Source: Betaproteobacteria bacterium (GTDB lineage: Bacteria > Pseudomonadota > Gammaproteobacteria > Burkholderiales > Usitatibacteraceae). From it: a stretch of 15,830 bases of DNA. The stretch lies in NCBI GenBank assembly GCA_012274175.1, contig JAAOZZ010000234.1, positions 1 through 15,830 of the forward strand, read 5' to 3'. Below, piece after piece: positions 1-6,911 of this stretch. How positions within the stretch are numbered: the stretch's first letter is position 1; every line of letters starts with the position of its first letter. The notes beneath the pieces are model-generated. The model worked only from the letters and a program-made list of their open reading frames with translations. It was not told where the DNA came from and made no database searches. The translations under genes and the position numbers were made by a program.

Positions 1-14
1 AGCATGCGCTTCAT
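1..14 (-). CDS. rne: ribonuclease E, first codons only (partial)
   Basis: Read on the minus strand, the window edge begins ATG AAG CGC ATG CT, giving Met-Lys-Arg-Met-Leu, the usual N-terminus of proteobacterial RNase E (MKRML). A good ribosome binding site, GGGAG, lies at 28..24, nine bases before the ATG. The identification rests on five residues plus context: in E. coli rne is divergent from rluC, and rluC is the next gene here. RNase E is the essential endonuclease that starts mRNA decay, processes rRNA and tRNA precursors, and scaffolds the degradosome. Everything beyond codon five lies outside the window, so the family assignment is contextual. Confidence 0.75.
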
Positions 15-334
15 CGTTACTTTCTCCCGCGCTCGGTATACACGGAAGAGGGCCCGTTCGTCCGGGACCCGGATCGACGAGTTACTTCAGAAGTCGGTTC
101 TGGTTTGCTTCACTGGTTCAGTGAGCGGAAGAGGAGCGATTTCTGGTTTTCTTCGTCTGGCCTCTCGCGGGCTCAGGGAGCCGGCAGAGGCTGGAATTCG
201 TGGTGCGCCGAGCGCGTGTGATTCGTTTACCATCGCTGCTTGTTCTCGCAGGCGAGCGACGTTTGCCTGCTTGGACGCCCTTTCGCGGCGTCCGGCTCGT
301 CCATATGGACGGGTCGATTTCCTTGAAATCAACC
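15..334 (-). promoter_or_regulatory. putative long structured 5' leader of rne
   Basis: No convincing gene lies between the rne start and rluC. If transcription of rne starts near 334, its leader would be about 320 nt, close to the roughly 360-nt E. coli rne leader through which RNase E controls its own mRNA. Three inverted repeats fall in it: tcactg/cagtga at 110-115 and 119-124 (3-nt loop); a nested stem gcctct/agaggc at 160-165 and 186-191 enclosing ggctc/gagcc at 170-174 and 178-182; and a perfect 7-bp stem ggacgcc/ggcgtcc at 273-279 and 287-293 (7-nt loop). The hairpins are seen directly; the autoregulatory role is inferred from E. coli. Confidence 0.5.
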
Positions 335-340
335 ACATAT

Positions 341-369
341 AGTATACGCAGCATGCCGACCGAAGGCAA
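341..369 (-). promoter_or_regulatory. candidate rne promoter (-35 TTGCCT, 17 bp, -10 TATACT)
   Basis: On the minus strand TTGCCT (369..364) is followed after exactly 17 bp by TATACT (346..341), matching 4/6 and 5/6 of the sigma-70 consensus. The start point would be near 334. The element overlaps the start of rluC, so the -35 hexamer lies in rluC codons. A plus-strand -10-like TATAGT at 338-343 overlaps the minus-strand -10, with only a poor -35 (TCGATT, 314-319, 18-bp spacer). It would start rluC transcription near 350, almost at its ATG. The two promoters may therefore exclude each other. Confidence 0.45.
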
Positions 370-1318
370 AGCATCGATTCCGCCGGGGCCGGCCGCGGTG
401 AGCTGGATCGACGTCTCGGAGGACGAGGCCGGGCAGCGCATCGACAACTACCTGCTCGCCCGCCTGAAGGGCGTGCCCAAGAGCCGCATCTACCGGATCC
501 TGCGCAGCGGCGAGGTGCGCATCAACAGCAAGCGGGTGGCCGCGTCCGATCGCGTGGCCGCCGGCGACCGCATCCGCGTGCCGCCGGTGCGCGTGGCCGC
601 GCGCGACGAGGCCGTCCCGGCGCCCCACTACAAGCTGCCGATCCTCTACGAGGACGAAGCGATCCTCGCCATCGACAAGCCCGCGGGGATCGCGGTGCAC
701 GGCGGAAGCGGCGTGGCCCACGGCGTGATCGAGTCGCTGCGCTCCATGCGCCCGGAGGCGCGCTTCCTCGAGCTCGCCCACCGCCTGGACCGCGAGACCT
801 CGGGCGTGCTCCTGCTGGCCAAGAAGCGCAGCGCCCTCACCGCGCTGCACGAGATGATGCGCACGCGCACCATGGACAAGCGCTACCTGGTGGCGGTGGC
901 GGGGCGCTTCCGCAACGAGCGCCAGCGCGTGCGCGCCGCGCTCGCGAAGCACGTGAACCGCGAAGGAGAGAAGCGCGTCTCGGTGGCCGAAGGGGGCCAG
1001 GAAGCGGAGACGATTTTCCGCCGGATCTCCCGGGGCAGCGACGCGAGCCTGCTCGAGGCCGAGCTCGTCACCGGGCGCACCCACCAGATCCGCGTGCACC
1101 TGGCCCATCTGGGGCATCCGGTGCTGGGCGACGACAAGTATGGGGACTACGAATTGAATCACGCGTTGCGCAAGAACGGGCTCAAGCGGATGTTCCTGCA
1201 CGCCGCCTCGCTCGCCTTCACCCATCCGCTCACGGGCGAGGCACTGCGCATCGAGGCTCCGCTGCCGGCGGAGCTGGCGCGGTTCCGCGACCGGCACCTG
1301 GACCAGGCCGCGCCGTGA
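353..1318 (+). CDS. rluC: 23S rRNA pseudouridine(955/2504/2580) synthase RluC
   Basis: RluC isomerises three uridines of 23S rRNA to pseudouridine. The 321-residue protein has an S4 RNA-binding domain at about residues 23-80 (GQRIDNYLL, PKSRIYRILRSGEVRIN) followed by an RluA-family catalytic domain. The catalytic Asp is D146 in HRLDRETSG, and the family motif GRTHQIRVHL lies near the C-terminus. Length (E. coli 319) and alignment to E. coli RluC around DEAGQRIDN support the ATG at 353. An in-frame ATG at 305 would add 16 unconserved residues. Neither start has a clear Shine-Dalgarno sequence, so the mRNA may be nearly leaderless. The stop overlaps the next start by 4 bp (GTGA), implying translational coupling. 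Divergence from rne supports the name. Confidence 0.95.
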   Translation: MPTEGKASIPPGPAAVSWIDVSEDEAGQRIDNYLLARLKGVPKSRIYRILRSGEVRINSKRVAASDRVAAGDRIRVPPVRVAARDEAVPAPHYKLPILYEDEAILAIDKPAGIAVHGGSGVAHGVIESLRSMRPEARFLELAHRLDRETSGVLLLAKKRSALTALHEMMRTRTMDKRYLVAVAGRFRNERQRVRAALAKHVNREGEKRVSVAEGGQEAETIFRRISRGSDASLLEAELVTGRTHQIRVHLAHLGHPVLGDDKYGDYELNHALRKNGLKRMFLHAASLAFTHPLTGEALRIEAPLPAELARFRDRHLDQAAP

Positions 1319-1968
1319 GCGCATACGACCTCGTCGTCTTCGATTGGGACGGCACCCTGATGGACTCCACGAGGCTCATCGCCGCGTGCCTGCAGGGCGC
1401 GTGCCGCGACGTGGGCGCTCCCGTGCCTTCCGAGGCCGATGCGCTCTACGTGATCGGGCTCAACATGGCCGACACCTTCGATCGCGTGGCGCCCGGCCTG
1501 GACGCCGAGGGCCGAGGGCGGCTCGCGGAACGCTACCGCCATCATTTCCTCGCGCGCGAGCACGAGGCTCCGCTCTACGGAGGAGTCCGCGAGATGCTCG
1601 CCGAGCTCCACGGCCGCGGCAGGCGGCTCGCGGTGGCCACCGGCAAGGCCCGGCGCGGCCTGGACCGCGCGCTCGACGCCACGGGGCTGCGGGCGTGGTT
1701 CGAGGCCACGCGCTGCGCCGACGAGGGATTCGCCAAGCCCCATCCCGACATGCTGCTCGTACTGCTCGACATCACCGGCGTGGATCCGCGCCGCGCGCTG
1801 ATGGTGGGCGACACGACCCACGACCTCGAGCTCGCCGCCAACGCCGGCATCGACGCGGTGTCCGTTTCCTACGGGGCCCATCCCGAGAATCTGCTGTCCA
1901 CCCGTCCCGCCGTCGCGCGGTGCGGCAGCGTCGAGGAGTTGCGCCGATGGCTGGCGACGAGCGCGTGA
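1315..1968 (+). CDS. HAD-IA family phosphatase (phosphoglycolate phosphatase-like)
   Basis: A 217-residue haloacid dehalogenase-superfamily hydrolase of the phosphoglycolate phosphatase / pyrimidine nucleotidase branch. Motif I is FDWDGTLMDS with nucleophile D10 and acid/base D12; motif II is the Thr in VATGKA; motif III is the Lys in FAKPHPDM; motif IV is MVGDTTHDLELA, whose Asp residues bind Mg2+. A helical cap of about 75 residues sits between motifs I and II. All catalytic positions are present, so it should be an active Mg-dependent phosphatase; the physiological substrate cannot be read from sequence. The start is a GTG overlapping the rluC stop by 4 bp, and its end overlaps the Rieske gene by 22 bp, so the three genes are probably one transcript. 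A metabolite-repair role is only a guess. Confidence 0.85.
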   Translation: MSAYDLVVFDWDGTLMDSTRLIAACLQGACRDVGAPVPSEADALYVIGLNMADTFDRVAPGLDAEGRGRLAERYRHHFLAREHEAPLYGGVREMLAELHGRGRRLAVATGKARRGLDRALDATGLRAWFEATRCADEGFAKPHPDMLLVLLDITGVDPRRALMVGDTTHDLELAANAGIDAVSVSYGAHPENLLSTRPAVARCGSVEELRRWLATSA

Positions 1969-2327
1969 TCTGCGCCTCGGGCACGCTGGTAGATGGAGCG
2001 TCGGGCGTGCGCTTCGAGCTGCGAGCGCTGGACGGCGCCGAGAAAGGCTTCGCGGTGCGCTACCGCGGCACGGTGCGCGCCTACGTGAACCGCTGCCCCC
2101 ACCTGGGCACCGAGCTCGACTGGGAACCCGGCGAGTTTTTCGAGACGACTGGTCTATACTTGGTGTGCTCCACGCACGGGGCGCTATTCGACCCGGGAAC
2201 GGGGTTTTGCGTCGCGGGGCCGTGTCGCGGCGCATGCCTCGAGCCGCTCCAAACCAGGGAACGAAACGGCCAGGTCCTCCTCTTGAACGATGCCCCCTCA
2301 CCGGCCAGGCCGGCCGCCAAGCCATGA
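1947..2327 (+). CDS. small Rieske [2Fe-2S] ferredoxin-like protein
   Basis: A 126-residue single-domain Rieske protein. The cluster ligands are C50 and H52 (CPHLG) and C74 and H77 (CSTHG). There is no signal peptide or membrane anchor, so it is a soluble cytoplasmic type like the ferredoxins of NirD or dioxygenase systems, not the anchored bc1 subunit. Three further cysteines (C88, C93, C97) follow the second ligand pair; the GPC part resembles the Rieske proline loop. The ATG at 1947 is chosen because GAGGAG sits 8 bp upstream (1933-1938). The gene starts inside the HAD gene and its stop overlaps the sppA ATG (ATGA). No oxidase or dehydrogenase partner lies nearby, so its redox partner is unknown. 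A run of AT-ending codons occurs around 2136-2164. Confidence 0.88.
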   Translation: MAGDERVICASGTLVDGASGVRFELRALDGAEKGFAVRYRGTVRAYVNRCPHLGTELDWEPGEFFETTGLYLVCSTHGALFDPGTGFCVAGPCRGACLEPLQTRERNGQVLLLNDAPSPARPAAKP

Positions 2328-3292
2328 GTGATGCCGCCCCGCCCGCGTGGGAGCGCTCGGTCCTCGAGCGCGTGGCGCTCAAGGCCATCGAAGAGCAGCG
2401 GCGCGCCCGCCAGTGGGGCGTGCTGTTCAAGCTGCTGTGGTTCATCCTCGCATTCCTCATCCTCTCGGCGTGGCTGGGCTGGATCGGCCGCACCGACCGC
2501 GATGCCGTGGTCGCGGGCGGAAGGCACACTGCGCTCGTGGACCTCGAAGGCATCATCGCGCCCGAGGGCAAGGCTTCGGCCGAGCGCATGATCAAGGCGC
2601 TCGACCGGGCGTTCCAGGATCCGGGCACGGTGGGGGTGGTGCTGCGCATCAACAGCCCCGGCGGAAGTCCCGTGCAGGCCGGCCAGATCAACGACGAGAT
2701 GCGCCGGCTGCGCGCCAAGTATCCGAAGATTCCCCTCTATGTCGTGGTGCAGGACCTGTGCGCCTCCGGGGGCTATTACGTCGCCGCGGGCGCCGATCGC
2801 ATCTACGTCGACAAGGCGAGCCTGGTGGGTTCCATCGGCGTGATCATGGGAAGCTTCGGGTTCACGGGCGCCATGGAGAAGCTGGGCATCGAGCGGCGCG
2901 CGTACACCGCGGGGGAGAACAAGGATTTCCTCGATCCCTTCGCCCCGGAAAACCCCGCGCAGCGGGAGTACGCGCAGAAGATGCTCGACGAGATCCACCA
3001 GCAGTTCATCAAGGTCGTGCGCCAGGGCCGGGGCGCGCGCCTGAAGGAATCCCCGGAGATCTTCTCGGGACTCGTGTGGAGCGGCGAGAAGAGCGTGGAG
3101 CTCGGGCTCGCCGACGGTTTCGGCAGCCTCGAATCCGTGGCGCGCGACGTGATCAAGGCGAAGAAGGTGGTCGACTTCACGCCCGAGGACAACGTCTTCG
3201 AGACGCTGTCGCGGCGCCTGGGCACGAGCTTCGGCACGGCGTTCGGGCGCGCGGCGGCGCAATCCGCCAGCGCGCCCCTCGAGCTGCGCTAG
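2324..3292 (+). CDS. sppA: signal peptide peptidase SppA, short form (S49 family)
   Basis: A membrane-anchored serine protease that degrades cleaved signal peptides. The 322-residue protein has a short cytoplasmic N-terminus, one transmembrane segment at about 34-53, and a single S49 protease domain. The catalytic dyad is readable as S148 (DLCASGGYYVAAGAD) and K200 (GENKDF), nearly the same numbering as the short Bacillus subtilis SppA (S147/K199) and unlike the tandem 618-residue E. coli protein. INSPGGS (110-115) and SLVGSIGVIM (166-175) are further family motifs. The ATG at 2324 shares ATGA with the Rieske stop and lies just before the membrane segment; no good Shine-Dalgarno is visible, which fits coupling. 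It is the fourth gene of the rluC-HAD-Rieske-sppA run. Confidence 0.93.
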   Translation: MSDAAPPAWERSVLERVALKAIEEQRRARQWGVLFKLLWFILAFLILSAWLGWIGRTDRDAVVAGGRHTALVDLEGIIAPEGKASAERMIKALDRAFQDPGTVGVVLRINSPGGSPVQAGQINDEMRRLRAKYPKIPLYVVVQDLCASGGYYVAAGADRIYVDKASLVGSIGVIMGSFGFTGAMEKLGIERRAYTAGENKDFLDPFAPENPAQREYAQKMLDEIHQQFIKVVRQGRGARLKESPEIFSGLVWSGEKSVELGLADGFGSLESVARDVIKAKKVVDFTPEDNVFETLSRRLGTSFGTAFGRAAAQSASAPLELR

Positions 3293-3299
3293 GATCCCC

Positions 3300-6158
3300 A
3301 TGAACGCAGTCGACGGCGATCCGCGGATCGACATCGGGCTCGTGCACGAGGCCTTCGACCGCTCGGCGGTGGGCCTCGCGATCGTGACGCCCGAAGGCGT
3401 CTTCCGGCAGGTGAACCGCGCCTTCTGCGCGATGATCGGCTGCGGGCGCGAGGACCTTGAGGGCCGTTCGTTCCGCGCCATCACCCACCCCGAGGACCTC
3501 GCCCGCGACGAGGAACACCTGCGCCTCATCCGGGCCGGGCGCGAGCCGCCGGGAACGGTGGACAAGCGCTACCTGCGCCGGGACGGCTCCGAAGTCTGGG
3601 TGCGCCGCAGCACCGCGGTCCTGCGCGATCCATCGGGCGAGGCCCGCTTCGTGATCGGCGCTTACATCGACCTCACCGAGCAGCGCGGCAAGGACCGCTC
3701 GCTCGGCAAGCTCAATGCCTTCCTCACCGCGATCGTGGAAAACGCGCCGGTGGCGATCTACACCACCGACGAGGAAGGCGTGGTGAACTTCTGGAACCCC
3801 GCGGCGGAGCGCATCTTCGGCTATACGCGCGAGCAGGCGATCGGCAAGCCCGTGCCCTTCGTCCCCGAATCGCGGCGGGAGGAAGCCCGCGCGATGCAGG
3901 GGCGGGCGATGGCGGGCGAGGTGCTCGACGCCGTCCAGTTCGAGGGCGTGCGGGCCGACGGCGCCCCCATCGCCATCCGCGGCGCCATGGCGCCGCTGCG
4001 CGACGAGGACGACCGACCCTCCGGCATGCTCGTGGCCTGCGTGGACGTGACCGAGGCGCGGCGCGCGGCGAGCGAGCTGGAAAGCCACCTGCACTTCACG
4101 CGCGCGCTGATCGACGCGATTCCCAGCCCGGTCTACTTCAAGGATCGCGAGGGCCGCTACCAGGTCCACAACCGCGCGTGGGGCGAGCTGTTCGGCGGCG
4201 GCGTGAACTGGCTGGGCAAGACCGTCTTCGACATGTACGACGCGGGCATCGCCGCGCAGCACCACGAGCGCGACCGGGCGCTCATCGAGCGGCCCTCGTC
4301 GGCCACCTACGAGGTGCTCATGCCGACCGCCTCGGGCGAGAAGCGGCAGATGCTCTACAACAAGGTGAGCTTCGTCGATCGCCGGGGCGAGGTGGCGGGG
4401 CTGATCGGGGTCGTGACCGACGTCACGCGCTACAAGGAGACGGAGCAGGCGCTCGAGGCGAGCGAGGCGCGCTTCCGGGTGCTCACCGAGAGCTCGCTCG
4501 ACCTCATCTCCGTGATCGACGGGGACGGCACGCTCCTCTACCAGAGTGGGGCCCTGCGCAACCTCCTGGGCTACGACCCCGCCGATACCATCGGCAAGAA
4601 CGTGTTCGAGCTGATCCACCGGGACGACCTGGGCGTGGTGCGCGTGGCCTTCGGGCGCATCGTGGAGACGCGTCAGTCGAGCGAGCCCCTCGAGCTCAGG
4701 TTCCGGCACCGCGATGGCGCCTGGCGCACCTTCGAGGCCCTCGGCACCAATTGCCTCGCCAACCCCCACATCCGCGGCGTCGTCTTCAACTCCCGCGACG
4801 TGACCGACCGCAAGGTGATCCAGCAGCGCATCCAGCACCTCGCCTACCACGACAACCTCACGGGACTCCCGAACCGGTCGCTCCTCCAGGACCGCCTCGC
4901 GCGCTCCATCGCCCGCGCCGAGCGCGCCGGGCGCAAGGTGGCCGTGCTCTTCATCGACCTGGACAACTTCAAAAACATCAACGACACCCTCGGCCACGAC
5001 GTGGGAGACGAGCTGCTGCGCCACGTCTCGCGCCGGCTGTCCGAATGCGTGCGCATCGAGGACACCATCGCGCGCCAGGGCGGCGACGAGTTCATCGTGC
5101 TGCTCGACAACCTGGACGACAACCGCGGAGCCTCGGTGGTCGCGCAGAAGATCCTCAATTCGCTGCGCCAGCCGTTCCAGATGGGCGGGACCGAGCAGCA
5201 CGTGAGCGGCTCGGTGGGCATCGCCCTGTACCCCGAGGACGGCCGGGACGCCCAGACGCTCATGAAGAACGCTGACACGGCGATGTTCCACGGCAAGGGC
5301 CTGGGCAAGAACACCTACCAGTACTTCACCTCGCAGATGAACATCGCGGTGAAGCGCCGCATGACCCTCGAGAGCGCGCTGCGCCGCGCGGTGATGCAGA
5401 AGGACTTCGTGCTGCACTACCAGCCGCAGATCAACCTCGAGACGGGCGAGATCATCGCCGTGGAGGCGCTGGTGCGCTGGAAGACCGAGGACAGCGGTAC
5501 CGTGATGCCCGGGGACTTCATCCCGCTCGCCGAGGAAACGGGCCTCATCAACGAGATCGGCGAATGGGTGCTGCGCGAAGGCTGCCGCCAGGCGAAGGAA
5601 TGGGAAGGCATGGGCCTGCCGCGCCGCCGGATGGCGATCAACCTGTCGGCGCGCCAGTTCGGCGACCGCGCATTCCTCGACATGGTGACGCGCGTGCTCG
5701 CGGACACGGGGCTCGATCCTGCATGCCTCGAGCTGGAGATCACCGAGAGCCAGGTGATGCGCCAGACCGACGGCATGATCATGCTGCTCAATCGCCTCTC
5801 CGAGATGGGCGTGCACCTCGCCATCGACGATTTCGGGACCGGGTACTCCAGCCTGTCGTACCTGAAGCGCCTGCCGATCCAGAAGCTCAAGATCGACCAA
5901 TCCTTCATCCGGGACATCACCGTCGACCCGAACGACACCGCGATCGTGGTGGCGATCATCAACATGGCGCGAAGCCTCGACCTGGAAACCATCGCCGAGG
6001 GCGTGGAGACCGCGGGGCAGCTGGCACTCCTGCGCTCGAAGGGCTGCCGCATCGGCCAGGGATTCCTTTTCTCGCCCCCGGTGCGCGCCGAGGCGATCTA
6101 TCCGCTGCTTCGCCGCAATAACCCCTACCTCCAGACGGCGGCCGAGAAGCTGGGTTGA
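3300..6158 (+). CDS. four-PAS diguanylate cyclase/phosphodiesterase (GGDEF-EAL)
   Basis: A 952-residue cytosolic cyclic-di-GMP enzyme; no signal peptide or transmembrane segment is seen. Four PAS domains occupy about 11-127, 138-253, 262-379 and 388-505. A GGDEF domain (about 512-675) follows with intact GGDEF at 594-598 and an inhibitory I-site RIED (585-588) exactly five residues before it. The EAL domain (about 685-935) has EAL at 722-724 and the metal and catalytic residues N781, E813, D843/D844 (DDFGTG), K864, E900 and Q920. Both activities look competent, so the net direction is probably set by PAS input; the PAS cofactors are not identifiable. The start has TAGGA 5 bp upstream, which includes the sppA stop, only 7 bp away. 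It faces the convergent methyltransferase gene and is not part of the E. coli order here. Confidence 0.95.
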   Translation: MNAVDGDPRIDIGLVHEAFDRSAVGLAIVTPEGVFRQVNRAFCAMIGCGREDLEGRSFRAITHPEDLARDEEHLRLIRAGREPPGTVDKRYLRRDGSEVWVRRSTAVLRDPSGEARFVIGAYIDLTEQRGKDRSLGKLNAFLTAIVENAPVAIYTTDEEGVVNFWNPAAERIFGYTREQAIGKPVPFVPESRREEARAMQGRAMAGEVLDAVQFEGVRADGAPIAIRGAMAPLRDEDDRPSGMLVACVDVTEARRAASELESHLHFTRALIDAIPSPVYFKDREGRYQVHNRAWGELFGGGVNWLGKTVFDMYDAGIAAQHHERDRALIERPSSATYEVLMPTASGEKRQMLYNKVSFVDRRGEVAGLIGVVTDVTRYKETEQALEASEARFRVLTESSLDLISVIDGDGTLLYQSGALRNLLGYDPADTIGKNVFELIHRDDLGVVRVAFGRIVETRQSSEPLELRFRHRDGAWRTFEALGTNCLANPHIRGVVFNSRDVTDRKVIQQRIQHLAYHDNLTGLPNRSLLQDRLARSIARAERAGRKVAVLFIDLDNFKNINDTLGHDVGDELLRHVSRRLSECVRIEDTIARQGGDEFIVLLDNLDDNRGASVVAQKILNSLRQPFQMGGTEQHVSGSVGIALYPEDGRDAQTLMKNADTAMFHGKGLGKNTYQYFTSQMNIAVKRRMTLESALRRAVMQKDFVLHYQPQINLETGEIIAVEALVRWKTEDSGTVMPGDFIPLAEETGLINEIGEWVLREGCRQAKEWEGMGLPRRRMAINLSARQFGDRAFLDMVTRVLADTGLDPACLELEITESQVMRQTDGMIMLLNRLSEMGVHLAIDDFGTGYSSLSYLKRLPIQKLKIDQSFIRDITVDPNDTAIVVAIINMARSLDLETIAEGVETAGQLALLRSKGCRIGQGFLFSPPVRAEAIYPLLRRNNPYLQTAAEKLG

Positions 6159-6168
6159 AGGCGTGCCG

Positions 6169-6191
6169 GGGCGGCCGCTGTCCGGCCGTCC
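6169..6191. terminator. GC-rich hairpin between convergent genes
   Basis: In the 39-bp gap between the converging GGDEF-EAL and methyltransferase genes, bases 6169-6177 pair with 6183-6191 (core cggccg/cggccg, one G.U pair) around a 5-nt loop. No T-run follows on either strand, so it is not a canonical intrinsic terminator. It could still block read-through or protect mRNA 3' ends from both sides. Confidence 0.3.
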
Positions 6192-6197
6192 GCGGAT

Positions 6198-6911
6198 TCA
6201 GGCCTGCAGCAGGAAGATGGCGGGACGCTTGCCGATGGCGGCCGAGGGCCGCGCCTTCCAGCCCTCGACGCGGTCCATGCGGATCCACTCTCCAGGCGCC
6301 GTGAGCTCGGCGGCCACCGCGAGGCGCGTGGCGGGACGGCACGCGGCGAGCAGGTCGGCCAGCAGGACGTCGTTGCGGTACGGGGTCTCGATGAAGATCT
6401 GGGTCTCGCCATGACGTGCGGACACCAGCTCGACTGTCGCAATCGCCACGCGGCGCGAAGCCGAGTCGGCCGGCAGGTAACCCAGGAAGCGGAAGCGCTG
6501 GCCCTCCAGGCCGCTCGCCATCAGCGCCAGCATGATGGACGAAGGTCCCACGAGCGGCACGACCGCCACGCCGCGCGCGTGGGCCGCGGCCACGAGCGCG
6601 CCCCCGGGGTCCGCCACGGCCGGCAGTCCCGCTTCCGAAAGGAGCCCCAGGTCGCGGCCCCCGAGCGCGGGCGCGAGCAGCCCCGGTACCACGCCAGCCG
6701 GCGTATGTTCGTTCAGCTCCGCGAAATCGATCTCGCGCAGGGGCTTCGGATGCCCGCATGCGGCAAGGAAGCGCCGCGCCGAGCGGGCATCTTCCACCAC
6801 GAACGCATCGAGCGCCCGTATGCGCTCCAGCACGGAAGCCGGCAGCGCGTGCGCGACCGGGGCGCCTTCCGAGATCCAGGAAGGCACGAGGTAGAGGCGG
6901 CCGGAGGGCAT
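6198..6911 (-). CDS. SAM-dependent methyltransferase, tetrapyrrole methylase family (RsmI-related)
   Basis: A 237-residue TP-methylase (class III methyltransferase) protein. The motifs LLSEAGLPAVADPG (about 90-103) and LVGPSSIMLALMASG (about 120-134) correspond to the SDAGTP..DPG and GPSA..AAL..SG signatures of RsmI, and ETPYRN at 175-180 corresponds to the RsmI ESPHR region. It lacks the C-terminal extension of true RsmI (about 280 residues) and starts with divergent residues, so it is probably not the 16S C1402 2'-O-methyltransferase itself. The substrate is unknown; rRNA or a small molecule are both possible. The ATG at 6911 has GAGG at 6922..6919, seven bases upstream, and overlaps the maf stop by one base (TGATG), so the two genes are translationally coupled. 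Confidence 0.85.
   Translation of the reverse strand: MPSGRLYLVPSWISEGAPVAHALPASVLERIRALDAFVVEDARSARRFLAACGHPKPLREIDFAELNEHTPAGVVPGLLAPALGGRDLGLLSEAGLPAVADPGGALVAAAHARGVAVVPLVGPSSIMLALMASGLEGQRFRFLGYLPADSASRRVAIATVELVSARHGETQIFIETPYRNDVLLADLLAACRPATRLAVAAELTAPGEWIRMDRVEGWKARPSAAIGKRPAIFLLQA

Noticed and set aside
4..342. Small plus-strand frame (112 codons) in the rne-rluC gap
   Set aside because: No ribosome binding site, Arg/Ser-rich translation without family features, and it overlaps the rne start on the other strand.
200..352. Longer N-terminus for RluC (start at 200)
   Set aside because: The extra 51 residues have no counterpart in RluC, and the conserved domain starts at the expected distance from the ATG at 353.
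3177..5900. Minus-strand open frame of 907 codons opposite the GGDEF-EAL gene
   Set aside because: It is antisense to a gene with intact catalytic motifs. Its translation is a His/Val/Ala/Arg/Glu-rich string with no domain, the usual mirror frame of GC-rich coding DNA.
6169..6191. Confident intrinsic bidirectional terminator
   Set aside because: The stem is good but neither strand has a following T-run, so it is listed only as a low-confidence hairpin.
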